DNA of 16,333 nt from Thermomicrobiaceae bacterium (GCA_007123655.1 SKKR01000422.1:1-16333); one strand, 5' to 3'. Numbered from the stretch's first letter, positions 1 to 7,163 are shown. Numbers and translations are program-made. Notes: generated by a model not told the origin, from the sequence alone.

Positions 1-439
1 ATGAGAGCGCGTTGACGTCGAGCACAACACCGAAGAGCGCGATACCGGCCAATAGCACAACGACACCCGAAAGGATCGTCTCAGCGGCGCCGGCCAGCGT
101 GAAGCCGCACAGCCAGCTCAGGCGAGCGCCAGGTGACAGAAACAGCGCCGGCAACGTACCCCGCAGGCGTTCCCGGTCCAGAATCTCACCGACCCAGAAG
201 AGCGTGCTGAAGATAAACGCGTTCGCCGTGATACCGATCACCGCGTAGCTAACGAGTTCTGTGCGGCCGGAGGCGTGGATGAGCGCCGCAATTCCCAGTT
301 CGAACACTGGCCGCGCGGTCCAGAGCACGATGTACCCGCCCCGTCCCATGATGAACCAGCGGTCACGCAGCATGATGAACATCGCGGCGTTCGCGATGCG
401 CAGATTACTCGAAATCGATTTCAGCGCCATTTCGGGCAT
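1..439 (-). CDS. ABC-2 type permease, second subunit (partial, runs off the left edge)
   Basis: The frame stays open from ATG at 439 down to base 1, giving 146 residues and no stop, so the C-terminal part lies outside the window. The start is supported by an SD-like AAGGTGG six bases upstream; a second ATG three codons in is possible. The protein begins MPEMALKSISSNLRIA, has hydrophobic stretches, and carries the segment EILDRERLRGTLPALFLSP. A charged 'E/R-R-G-T-L' loop followed by P-rich hydrophobic sequence is typical of ABC-2 exporter membrane subunits, and the upstream permease has the equivalent segment EFERREGTLQSLYLTPG. The start overlaps the end of that permease gene by 35 bp in another frame, so the two are probably translated together and form a heterodimeric channel for the adjacent ATPase. 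The substrate is unknown. Confidence 0.8.
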   Translation of the reverse strand, partial: MPEMALKSISSNLRIANAAMFIMLRDRWFIMGRGGYIVLWTARPVFELGIAALIHASGRTELVSYAVIGITANAFIFSTLFWVGEILDRERLRGTLPALFLSPGARLSWLCGFTLAGAAETILSGVVVLLAGIALFGVVLDVNALS

Positions 440-1238
440 TGCGTTCCACCTTCTGAAGCAACCAGGCGCCGAGCGCGAGCAGTGCGATCGACGTCCCAAC
501 CAATCCAAGCAAGCTCGTCGCGATCTCGTTGACGGTCGCTCCGGCCAGCATGCTGTTCCGGACGGCGTCCATGCCGTAACTGAGTGGGAACACTCTGGCG
601 AAATGCTGCAGCGACCCCGGCAACTCGGCCGCCGGCACGACCGCGCCACTCAGAAGATAGACCGGCGCCTGGAGGAAGTTGGCAATCACGTTGGCACGCC
701 GGGTAAGGACAAAGATTCCCGCCAGCACATATCCGAGCGCGGTCGACGCCAGCAAGAGCCCGGCGAACGACAGGATTACCGACGGAACGCTTCCGATCCG
801 GAACTCCACGCCGAGAATCAGCACAATCGCGCCGAGGACGATCGCGGTGGGGAGCACCAGCACAAGAAGCGAACCCAGGCCGTAGCCGAACACCACTGCC
901 GACCTGCTCCCCGGTGTCAGGTACAGCGACTGAAGCGTCCCTTCTCTCCGTTCGAACTCGATCGCATACCCGCTTGACCAGAGATTCGACGTCCAGAGAA
1001 CGATGCCCAGCACTCCGACAACGAGAAAGCCGCCCACCGGGTAGCCGCTCACGGTCTCTCGCTCGCTTGCGGTGTAGGTCAAATACAGCGCGACGAAGTA
1101 GAGAATCGGGAAGAACGGCCAGCGCAGGAGTTCGATGATGTAGCCCGCCTGGCGCTGCACGTAGCGCCACGCCGTGGCGTTCAGCACGCGCAGAAATGGA
1201 CTCCAGGCACCACCGGAGAAGATCGCCTCGGAACTCAC
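405..1238 (-). CDS. ABC-2 type transporter permease
   Basis: This 277-residue integral membrane protein has about six hydrophobic segments, for example LLRWPFFPILYFVALYLTY near residue 40 and VVGVLGIVLWTSNLW near 73, with three or four more after residue 120. The conserved ABC-2 loop EFERREGTLQSLYLTPGS lies near residue 95, and a PLSYGMDAVRNSM segment near 220 matches the C-terminal pattern of drug or polysaccharide ABC-2 exporters. The start is GTG at 1238, overlapping the ATPase stop codon (GTGA), which indicates translational coupling. The next permease starts before this one stops. Together with the ATPase, the pair most likely forms an exporter or envelope-protecting ABC transporter in the cytoplasmic membrane. 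Membership of the superfamily is clear; the substrate cannot be told from sequence. Confidence 0.9.
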   Translation of the reverse strand: MSSEAIFSGGAWSPFLRVLNATAWRYVQRQAGYIIELLRWPFFPILYFVALYLTYTASERETVSGYPVGGFLVVGVLGIVLWTSNLWSSGYAIEFERREGTLQSLYLTPGSRSAVVFGYGLGSLLVLVLPTAIVLGAIVLILGVEFRIGSVPSVILSFAGLLLASTALGYVLAGIFVLTRRANVIANFLQAPVYLLSGAVVPAAELPGSLQHFARVFPLSYGMDAVRNSMLAGATVNEIATSLLGLVGTSIALLALGAWLLQKVERNARNGAEIDFE

Positions 1239-2251
1239 GTCGATGCTCCGGCTGAGACGCGATGCGCGCCGTTCGTAAGTGTCAGGAACGCCTCTTCCAG
1301 CGAGACCTCCCGCCGGCGGACTTCGAGCACCGGGTAGCCATCAGCTATCAGGATCGGCACAACACGCTCGGAAATCCAGGCGCAGTCTCCCGCGATCTCG
1401 ATGCGCGAAACACCGTCCCGATCCAGAGGGACAAGCGACACGGAATCTGAGTGACTGGACAGTCGAATTGCGTCGACCGTTGTCTCGCGAGGATGTCCAC
1501 GAACCAGGATGTCCAGAACGGAGCCGGACCCGACCAGGCGCTTGATTCCCGCCGGCGTGTCTTCGGCGATAATCCTCCCCTGGTCGATGATCGCGATCCT
1601 GTCGCACAGCTCATCGGCTTCCGCCAGGTAATGCGTTGTCAGAAGAACCGTCTTCTCCGGAACCAGGCTTCTCACCACTGCGCGAAGCTGAACGGCTGCG
1701 TCCGGATCCAGGCCGATCGTCGGTTCATCCAGGATGACGATCTCCGGGTCGTGGATGAGCGCCTTGGCCAGGTGCAGGCGCTGTTTCATACCTCGAGAGA
1801 AACCCTCGACGCGTTCCTGCTGCCGGCCGGTGAGCCCTGTCATATCGAGCAACCGTTGCACTCTCTCCTCGGTCAGATCCGCGGGGACGCCGTACAACGC
1901 CGCAAAAAACCGGAGATTGTCGACGGCGGGGATCTTTCCGTACAGTCCGCGATCACCTCCCAGCAGGACACCGATCCGTTTCCGGACCTCCTGTTCGGCG
2001 CGAGAGACGTCATACCCGGCGACGGTAGCTCGTCCAGCCGTCGGGACAAGCAGCGTGGAAATCATTTTGATGGTTGTCGTTTTGCCGGCGCCGTTTGGAC
2101 CGAGCATGCCGAACACCATCCCTTTACCAACCATGAGATCGATGCTATCGACCGCCACAATCGGTTCGCCCGCCCGGAAAAAGCGGTGCCGTGGATAGAA
2201 TTCCCGCCTCAATCCACTGGCCACGATCGCGGCCTCGGCAGTGCTACTCAT
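1235..2251 (-). CDS. ABC transporter ATP-binding protein (ABC-2/CcmA-type exporter)
   Basis: The 338-residue ATPase energises the two permeases encoded just downstream. Visible motifs are Walker A GPNGAGKTT (51-59), a Q/G-loop region, a signature sequence VEGFSRGMKQRL (degenerate relative to LSGGQ, with the SxGM form usual in this subfamily), Walker B IVILDEPTIGLDP, and the switch histidine in LLTTHYLAEADELCDR. The C-terminal extension ending RRREVSLEEAFLTLT is the accessory domain typical of DrrA/CcmA-like exporters. The frame extends 50 codons further upstream, but that stretch is Arg-rich and overlaps the small gene at 2248-2475. I chose ATG 2251 because homology-like sequence starts there and because it forms an ATGA overlap with that gene's stop. 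The SD is weak, consistent with coupling. Family assignment is firm. Confidence 0.92.
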   Translation of the reverse strand: MSSTAEAAIVASGLRREFYPRHRFFRAGEPIVAVDSIDLMVGKGMVFGMLGPNGAGKTTTIKMISTLLVPTAGRATVAGYDVSRAEQEVRKRIGVLLGGDRGLYGKIPAVDNLRFFAALYGVPADLTEERVQRLLDMTGLTGRQQERVEGFSRGMKQRLHLAKALIHDPEIVILDEPTIGLDPDAAVQLRAVVRSLVPEKTVLLTTHYLAEADELCDRIAIIDQGRIIAEDTPAGIKRLVGSGSVLDILVRGHPRETTVDAIRLSSHSDSVSLVPLDRDGVSRIEIAGDCAWISERVVPILIADGYPVLEVRRREVSLEEAFLTLTNGAHRVSAGAST

Positions 2252-2475
2252 ACCTGGAATCCCATTCCGCGCTGAAATCGCGGTCCGGCGATTCGAGCGC
2301 CGACACGAATCAGCCCGACGCCCAGTGTCCAGCGAATCGCCGGGACCAGACCGGTCACCCGGGTTCGGTGATCGGAGCGCGACTCCTCGTCCGTGGTGCA
2401 AGATTCTGAGACAAGCTCCTGATGGCGGTATTCGACCATTGCCTTCACGCTGCGCTCATCAATCGGGTTGAACAT
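2248..2475 (-). CDS. Small protein (75 aa) in the ABC operon, function unknown
   Basis: The short gene has a good SD (AAAGGA, about 9 bases before ATG 2475), and its TGA overlaps the ATPase start as ATGA. Both facts argue that it is translated. The N-terminal half (MFNPIDERSVKAMVEYRHQE) looks like a charged helix. The middle is polar and acidic, and the C-terminal part (near residues 47-64, AIRWTLGVGLIRVGARIAG) reads as an amphipathic or membrane-surface helix with spaced arginines. I recognise no family. It lies 57 bp after the DUF4097 gene and directly before the ATPase, so it could be a membrane-associated adaptor or accessory subunit of the exporter, or mainly a translational coupler. Its reality as a gene is supported by context only. 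Confidence 0.65.
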   Translation of the reverse strand: MFNPIDERSVKAMVEYRHQELVSESCTTDEESRSDHRTRVTGLVPAIRWTLGVGLIRVGARIAGPRFQRGMGFQV

Positions 2476-2532
2476 ATCAATCGTTCCTTTCGTGGCCGGA
2501 CGTGGTCGTTCCCCGACGCCCGGATAGTGACC

Positions 2533-3831
2533 TCAGGATCGGGAGTCCTCGAGTTGCCTGAGCAGCACGTCTGCCTCTTCGACGGTTATCTCGCCGCGCG
2601 CGAGCGCGTCCAGAATCACCGTTCGCGGATCTGTCTCTTCAGTTTCGCGATCGGCATCATCATGGATATCCGTGTCACCGCTCTCGCCGGGTTCGGGCGT
2701 TTCCGGCACCGGAGGAACCGCCGAGACGATCGGCGCCGGTGCTGGCATCGGGACAGCGGTCGTTCCCATCTGCAGCCAGTGGAGCCGAATGTCGCCGCTG
2801 GAGGTGCGGATCGTCACGTCGGCTCTCGGGTCACCGGTGCCGAAGCTTCCGACCTGGCGTCTCGTACGCCGGCTGCGCGGCCCACGCTGTCCGACGGACA
2901 CCAGTGGAATGTCCGAGTCGATATCGCCGCCATGCGTTGCGACTTCGAATCGTGCGGGAAGCCCGCGAGGAACGCCGAGCGACACCGATCCCGACCCGGT
3001 GTTGAAGGACTGCGTGTAGGGACCGAACAACGCCGAGCACTCGACGTCTCCGGACCCGGTTCGAACGTTGATTCGATCAAGCTCTCCGGCCATAATGTCA
3101 ATGTCTCCGCTTCCTGTCTGGCACGAAAATGCCTGTGCGACGCACTCACGAATGTCAACGTCACCGGAGCCGGCAGCCACTTTCACCGCGACGCCGCTGA
3201 CGTTCGAGAGCGAGACTTTGCCGCTGCCGGCTTTGACATTGGTGGTTGCCTGGCAGTCGAGGATGCTGATGTCTCCGGAGCCACCCATCAAGTTGAGGGC
3301 GCCGGAAAGCTGAGCGACTCGCGCGTCTCCCGAGCCCATGGACGCAACCAGTTCAGCGCTGCCGCCGGTGGACCTCAGGTTCCCGGATTTGAGGCTGACG
3401 TCCACGTTTCCGGACGGGGACACGAGTTCGAGATTGTTGCGATCGACCTCGATCGAGGAGGTTGTCACGCGCATCGGCAGGACGATCTCGAACCCCGCAT
3501 CCGTGGATTCGCGGTGCCGGCGCTCACGCCGAATGACAACGCCGTCGTCATCCACCTGAATCGAATTGCCACCCTCTCCCCAGTCAATCGTTACGCCCGG
3601 GACCGAGATGTTCGGCAGCATCCCCAGGATGCCGTCCGCGCCCCCGGTCCCACGTCGACCGCGACCGGAGAGGTGGATCTCATCGTTGACATGCTGGACA
3701 TCGAGTTCACCACCGGCAACGTTGATCTCGTCAACGTCATCGCTCCAGGTCACCAGTACGGGGACACCGGAGATGTTGATCGACACGCGGGAAGCATTGC
3801 CAAGCGGTATCTTCTGCGGTTGCTCAGACAC
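2533..3831 (-). CDS. DUF4097-type beta-helix protein with C-terminal SHOCT-like module
   Basis: This 432-residue protein has at least nine repeats of an SGD/SGS turn about 19-22 residues apart (MGSGDARV, GGSGDISI, AGSGDVDI, TGSGDIDI, TGSGDVEC, TGSGSVSL and others, roughly residues 165-345), the hallmark of the right-handed beta-helix DUF4097 'adhesin' family. A Pro/Ala/Glu-rich linker follows, and the last 30 residues hold a helical module (RGEITVEEADVLLRQL) like the YvlB/LiaX and DUF2089 C-terminal SHOCT-like motif. I see no signal peptide or membrane helix, so the protein is either cytoplasmic or exported without a classical signal. The start is GTG 3831, with SD GGAGG six bases upstream and one base after the upstream stop. 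In YvlB and LiaX the module is N-terminal; here it is C-terminal. A role in sensing or binding envelope stress is inferred. Confidence 0.85.
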   Translation of the reverse strand: MSEQPQKIPLGNASRVSINISGVPVLVTWSDDVDEINVAGGELDVQHVNDEIHLSGRGRRGTGGADGILGMLPNISVPGVTIDWGEGGNSIQVDDDGVVIRRERRHRESTDAGFEIVLPMRVTTSSIEVDRNNLELVSPSGNVDVSLKSGNLRSTGGSAELVASMGSGDARVAQLSGALNLMGGSGDISILDCQATTNVKAGSGKVSLSNVSGVAVKVAAGSGDVDIRECVAQAFSCQTGSGDIDIMAGELDRINVRTGSGDVECSALFGPYTQSFNTGSGSVSLGVPRGLPARFEVATHGGDIDSDIPLVSVGQRGPRSRRTRRQVGSFGTGDPRADVTIRTSSGDIRLHWLQMGTTAVPMPAPAPIVSAVPPVPETPEPGESGDTDIHDDADRETEETDPRTVILDALARGEITVEEADVLLRQLEDSRS

Positions 3832-3832
3832 G

Positions 3833-4225
3833 CTAATCCTCCGCCTGCGGACGACGCAACTCGTTCACTGCGTCAGTAGCGGACATCTCTCCGCGCTTGA
3901 CGCGCTCCAGGACATCCCGCCGGCGCTGCTGCTCACTGTCCCCCGCCGCGGCGGAAGCTTCCGCATCCTGGCCGAGCGACTGGATGACTTCCTCCAGCTT
4001 TGCGCGGACAGTGGGATAGGAAACGCCGAGAGCGCGCTCGACCTCGCTGAGATTGCCGCGGCTCCTGACGAAGAGCACCAGAAATGCCTGCTGATCACCG
4101 GTTAGTCGTTCGAACGGGCTTCCCTCCCACTCACCGCGAATGACGGTGCCGCAGGTGAGGCAGCCGAGTTCGTTGATAACCAGTTTTCCGGAACATGTCG
4201 GGCAATGGGCTGGTGATGTATACAC
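3833..4225 (-). CDS. DUF2089-type zinc-ribbon/HTH regulator
   Basis: The 130-residue protein starts at GTG 4225, chosen because AGGAGG sits six bases upstream. The frame is open to 4276, but that longer form would translate the SD and part of the promoter. A zinc ribbon is visible (CPTC at 8-11 and CLTC at 22-25), followed by SPFERLTGDQQAFLVLFVRSRGNLSEVERALGVSYPTVR, split here as an aromatic-rich segment and a helix-turn-helix (about 57-75). The order matches the DUF2089 family, small predicted DNA-binding regulators. The C-terminal RRRDVLERVKRGEMSATDAV resembles the end of the next protein. As first gene of the operon behind a strong promoter it probably regulates the operon, perhaps itself. 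The effector is unknown. The assignment is from motif order and memory. Confidence 0.85.
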   Translation of the reverse strand: MYTSPAHCPTCSGKLVINELGCLTCGTVIRGEWEGSPFERLTGDQQAFLVLFVRSRGNLSEVERALGVSYPTVRAKLEEVIQSLGQDAEASAAAGDSEQQRRRDVLERVKRGEMSATDAVNELRRPQAED

Positions 4226-4247
4226 TTCGAACCTCCTGTTTCGCGTT

Positions 4248-4276
4248 ATTGTACGCCTACTACGAACCGATGTCAA
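4248..4276 (-). promoter_or_regulatory. Sigma70-type promoter of the DUF2089-DUF4097-ABC operon
   Basis: On the minus strand, TTGACA (4276-4271) and TACAAT (4253-4248) are separated by exactly 17 bp, a near-perfect vegetative promoter. The predicted start is near 4241, leaving a leader of about 16 bases that contains the AGGAGG at the DUF2089 gene. This also supports the shorter GTG start of that gene. Confidence 0.8.
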
Positions 4277-4284
4277 TAGATTTT

Positions 4285-4323
4285 GATCTGATTCTCAGAA
4301 ATTCAGACAGATCTCTTAGAGAT
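4285..4323. promoter_or_regulatory. Candidate operator region upstream of the operon promoter
   Basis: This AT-rich stretch just upstream of the -35 box holds a perfect 13-bp inverted repeat, ATCTCTTAGAGAT (4311-4323). A second pair, GATCTG (4285-4290) and CAGATC (4308-4313), flanks two CTGA-containing half-sites. The density of symmetry beside a strong promoter suggests a regulator site, possibly for DUF2089 or the divergent XRE protein. No binding consensus was matched. Confidence 0.35.
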
Positions 4324-4517
4324 TGCCTCGAACCTCGGGATCGATCACCTTGCACAATCCCTCCACGCTTGGCACAGTGCGCAATGGATATTCGTTAAGC
4401 GGGCATCATTCCTGCGAACAGTTACTGACACGATCGTTGCCGGGCATTGTCGCAAGGTTCGTTCAGATGCAGTTGATGCAGATAAGTAGACGAAAGGCAA
4501 CGCTTCGCCATCATGGG

Positions 4518-4523
4518 TATAAT
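4518..4523 (+). promoter_or_regulatory. Candidate -10 element of the XRE-type regulator gene
   Basis: There is a perfect TATAAT 48 bp before the preferred GTG start. No good -35 hexamer is found 16-18 bp upstream (the sequence is around AAGGCA), so it may need an activator. Two direct copies of GATGCAG (4466-4472 and 4475-4481) lie just upstream of the expected -35. A start near 4530 would leave about 27 bases before the SD. Confidence 0.5.
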
Positions 4524-4570
4524 CCCGTGTTGGATTGATCGACCTTATCCGGCGTCAGAGGAAAGTGAGT

Positions 4571-5659
4571 GTGTGTTCGGTGACTAAAGCAATTGCACAG
4601 CGCCAGCGAATCGGCCCGCAGATCCGACACCTGCGCCAGCTTCGGGATCTTACACTCGACGACTTGGCGGGAGCGGCGGGTCTTTCTGCTTCTCACCTGA
4701 GCAGGCTCGAGCGAAGCCAGACGCTTCCGAGCTTCACGGTTCTGGCAAATATCGCCCACGTCCTGGGGATCAGCATCGATGAGTTCGTCCAGCTCGAGCA
4801 TGATCTTCAGGAACTCGACGAGCAGCTTGCCTGGCAGGCGGACCTTCTGGCACTCGATGAAAACGCCTACCAGGAGATCGTCGGGCTCTCTATTGACACG
4901 CGGCGACAGCTCAATCACGCGATCGAACTGCTCTCCAATGGTCACATGCCGACGATTGGCGTCCAGGAGCAGGTCTCGGAGCTTTTTCAGAATGAAGATT
5001 CGCATCTCAAACGTGATGAGCAGATCCGTGAGCTCATCAGCCACAGCGGTCAGAATGCCATCGGCCTGTCCCGGGCGGTAGTCCAGCTCAACGAGATTCC
5101 CGGGCCACGTATCGGGATTCTAAACGACGCGGGACTGCTGGCCACCGCGCCGAATATCGACTACATCACGCTCTATCGTGGACTGTTTCCCGGACTCCCG
5201 GTGGACCCGGCAGTTGCCAGGAAGTGGTCGCACTGGAACGAGCACGCACGGGATGCGTTTCCCTACGACTGGGATATCAAACTGATTGTTCACGAGGATC
5301 TGCTGGAGCGGGTCGCGAAACGATTCCGCAAGGTCGACCAGATTGACGGGCCGGCAATGGCCTCGGACATTGCTCGCTACTGGAAGCCGATGCTCTCGGA
5401 GGACGGCGGGCTTCAGATCGCGCTGACGACCGAGGACTTTGGACACACAAACCGGCTGACAGCGGGAGACGCCGCTGCGCTCTTTGAGTACTACGCGACT
5501 GACGACGTGGACCATAACCAGCCGGTCGGCATCTGGACGTCCGGAAACATGATGGTTGAACCGATCGTTCGGCGCCTCAACGAAACGTGGCGGAATCTGA
5601 CCGCGAAGGCGAGTGACCCGGCCGAAGTCGAAAAGTGGCTGGACCGTCACATCAACTAG
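4571..5659 (+). CDS. XRE-family HTH regulator with large unrecognised C-terminal domain
   Basis: The N-terminal 75 residues form a lambda-repressor-like (Cro/C1) HTH: IGPQIRHLRQLRDLTLDDLA, then GLSASHLSRLERSQTLPSFTVLANIAHVLGIS. The remaining 280 or so residues have no motif I can name. They start with a Glu/Asp-rich helical segment (about 70-150) and continue into a mixed alpha/beta part with GPRIGILNDAGLL and DYITLYRGLFPG, ending WLDRHIN. The frame is open from TTG 4535, but the TATAAT at 4518 would put the transcript start almost on it. GTG 4571 has AGAGG eight to nine bases upstream and gives 362 residues; GTG 4565 and 4580 are alternatives. The gene is divergent from the ABC operon, so control of that operon or of itself is plausible. 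The C-terminal domain probably senses a ligand. Confidence 0.82.
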   Translation: MCSVTKAIAQRQRIGPQIRHLRQLRDLTLDDLAGAAGLSASHLSRLERSQTLPSFTVLANIAHVLGISIDEFVQLEHDLQELDEQLAWQADLLALDENAYQEIVGLSIDTRRQLNHAIELLSNGHMPTIGVQEQVSELFQNEDSHLKRDEQIRELISHSGQNAIGLSRAVVQLNEIPGPRIGILNDAGLLATAPNIDYITLYRGLFPGLPVDPAVARKWSHWNEHARDAFPYDWDIKLIVHEDLLERVAKRFRKVDQIDGPAMASDIARYWKPMLSEDGGLQIALTTEDFGHTNRLTAGDAAALFEYYATDDVDHNQPVGIWTSGNMMVEPIVRRLNETWRNLTAKASDPAEVEKWLDRHIN

Positions 5660-5690
5660 ACGGCGGCACACGTCACCGGGGTCTCCTGTT

Positions 5691-5720
5691 TTGCTGAGTT
5701 TCCGCTCGGGGTGGTAGCAT
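5691..5720 (+). promoter_or_regulatory. Weak candidate promoter for rex
   Basis: TTGCTG (5691-5696) and TAGCAT (5715-5720) are 18 bp apart in the 180-bp gap before rex. Each box matches the consensus in four of six positions. No Rex-type operator (TTGTGA...TCACAA) was seen nearby, so autoregulation is not supported by sequence here. Rex might also be read through from the XRE gene. Confidence 0.3.
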
Positions 5721-5839
5721 AACTCCATCGTTCGACCGTACGCGGGAAATGGATCAGGCGACGGCCGAAATGACCGGCACCCCGGGCATTCAGCGGCCGC
5801 CCGGCTGGTCCACCAATCCGGGACAGGAGACGCCGGCTT

Positions 5840-6529
5840 ATGAGCGCCAATGAGATCCCTGACATCGTCATCCGTCGCTTGCCCATCTACCTCAGAACAT
5901 TGCGCCGGATGCAGGGTCTCGGTCTCGAGAGTGTCTCATCCGAGGATCTCGGGGCCCATATCGGGGTCACTGCGGCGCAGATCCGGAGGGACTTTTCCTA
6001 TTTCGGCCGGTTCGGAAAGCAGGGCAAAGGCTACGACATCGCCAACCTTGCCGACGGCATCCAGCGCGTCCTGAAGCTGGATCGCACCTGGAATGTCGCC
6101 CTGGTCGGCTTCGGGCAGCTTGGCCGCGCGATCGCCCACTACCGCGGTTTCGAAAGCAACAGTTTTCGCATCTCCGCGATCTTCGCCCGGAACAGGGAAC
6201 ACATTGGCCAGGAGGCAAACGGGGTAGCGGTGATGGACGCCTCGGCCATGCAAGAGGTCATACCGGAGATGGGTATCCGGATCGGAATCATCGCGGTTCC
6301 CGCGGACAACGCTCAGGAAGTTGCCGAACAGCTTGTAGACAGTGGGGTTCTGGCGATCCTGAACTACGCCCCGGCGATCATTCACGTTCCCGAGCATGTG
6401 CGCGTCCGGGAGATCGACCCCACCAGTGCCCTGCAGAGCCTGACCTTCTACCTCGAATCAGGAGACCAGCCACCTGACTCGGTCTTTGACACCTCATTAC
6501 TTCCCAGCATGGCGCAAACCCGGGACTGA
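5840..6529 (+). CDS. rex: Redox-sensing transcriptional repressor Rex
   Basis: The 229-residue protein matches Rex throughout. The winged-helix DNA-binding domain (about 1-80) opens with IPDIVIRRLPIYLRTLRRM and includes the recognition helix region GVTAAQIRRDFSYFGRFGKQGKGY (split around residue 56). A Rossmann NAD(H)-binding domain follows, with the dinucleotide loop VALVGFGQLGRA (GFGQLG at 90-95). The late IIAVPADNAQEVAEQLVDSG and ILNYAPAIIHVPEHV segments are typical of the family. Rex binds DNA when NAD+ dominates and releases it when NADH rises, and so controls fermentation and respiration genes. The start is ATG 5840, with AGGAG about ten bases upstream. Length is normal. The target genes are not visible in this window. 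Assignment is very secure. Confidence 0.97.
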   Translation: MSANEIPDIVIRRLPIYLRTLRRMQGLGLESVSSEDLGAHIGVTAAQIRRDFSYFGRFGKQGKGYDIANLADGIQRVLKLDRTWNVALVGFGQLGRAIAHYRGFESNSFRISAIFARNREHIGQEANGVAVMDASAMQEVIPEMGIRIGIIAVPADNAQEVAEQLVDSGVLAILNYAPAIIHVPEHVRVREIDPTSALQSLTFYLESGDQPPDSVFDTSLLPSMAQTRD

Positions 6530-6536
6530 TGGAACG

Positions 6537-7013
6537 TTAGACGCCGTTGTCATCCTCAAACGGCAGGAATGACCGGATATCGTCCGGAAAAATGTCGACG
6601 AGTGAGATCACCAGCAACAGGTCCCCGATCCCGAGAATCAGGACCAGTGCCAGCGGCACCGCAAATCCCACCGTTCGCAGATATGATCCAATTCCCGCCA
6701 GATTCGCCGCCGTCATGAGGAACACCAGCCAGCCGACCACCACAAAGATCGTGCCGAGCACCTGAACGTTACTGTGGGGCAGATCCCGGATCAGGAGAAT
6801 AGCAAGATTCAGGATAATGAGCACCAGGCCGGGAAGTACGAACATGGCGACCGCAATCCAGAGATTCCTCAGTTCACCGAATAACCCCCAGAAATCGTAC
6901 GGCCGCTTGAGTTGCGGCCAGCTACCCTCAACAAATTCCTCGATCGCCTCGATGGTGAACAGCATTGCGACGCTCAGAATGATGAGTAACCAGAGTCGGA
7001 CATCGGTCAGCAA
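6537..7013 (-). CDS. Four-helix integral membrane protein, unknown function
   Basis: This 158-residue hydrophobic protein has four predicted membrane helices, about 8-26, 48-72, 82-106 and 113-140. A soluble loop lies between helices 1 and 2 (EEFVEGSWPQLKRPYDFWGL), and the C-terminal tail is acidic (FPDDIRSFLPFEDDNGV). The start is TTG 7013, supported by AGGAG nine bases upstream; the next Met is 17 codons later. The gene is convergent with rex, only 7 bp from its stop, so the two transcripts probably overlap. I recognise no family, and no catalytic or transport motif is visible. It could be a small conserved membrane protein of this lineage. The coding call rests on hydrophobic periodicity and the SD. 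Confidence 0.75.
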   Translation of the reverse strand: MLTDVRLWLLIILSVAMLFTIEAIEEFVEGSWPQLKRPYDFWGLFGELRNLWIAVAMFVLPGLVLIILNLAILLIRDLPHSNVQVLGTIFVVVGWLVFLMTAANLAGIGSYLRTVGFAVPLALVLILGIGDLLLVISLVDIFPDDIRSFLPFEDDNGV

Positions 7014-7154
7014 GGCGCCAGTCTCCTGTGGGCTTTGGATAATCGGTCACCGCCGGTCGAGCGCACTAAACCTAACAGAGCCTCGCCCTTCCCGCCACAA
7101 CGAGCATCCGACCCGGGCAGACACGGCAGGTCGCCGGTGCATACGCCCGGCGGG

Positions 7155-7163
7155 TGATACCAT
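7155..7163 (+). promoter_or_regulatory. Candidate extended -10 element before the 151-residue hypothetical gene
   Basis: TGATACCAT (TG-n-TACCAT) occurs 63 bp upstream of the ATG at 7227, in the 213-bp divergent gap. There is no clear -35. Evidence is weak. Confidence 0.25.

Noticed and set aside
261..977. Plus-strand open frame (238 codons) opposite the permeases
   Set aside because: The product is rich in Arg, Gln and His with no SD, antisense to hydrophobic ABC-2 permease sequence.
1451..2275. Plus-strand open frame (274 codons) opposite the ABC ATPase
   Set aside because: It is antisense to clear Walker A/B and signature motifs. Composition is that of a shadow frame in GC-rich DNA.
2252..2401. 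N-terminal extension of the ABC ATPase to 2401
   Set aside because: The 50 added residues are Arg/Ser-rich and unlike any ABC ATPase N-terminus, and they overlap the better-supported small gene.
2422..3879. Long plus-strand open frame (485 codons) opposite the DUF4097 gene
   Set aside because: Its product is Arg/His-rich without recognisable motifs, and it mirrors the repeated SGD codons of the opposite strand. It lies antisense to a well-supported gene.
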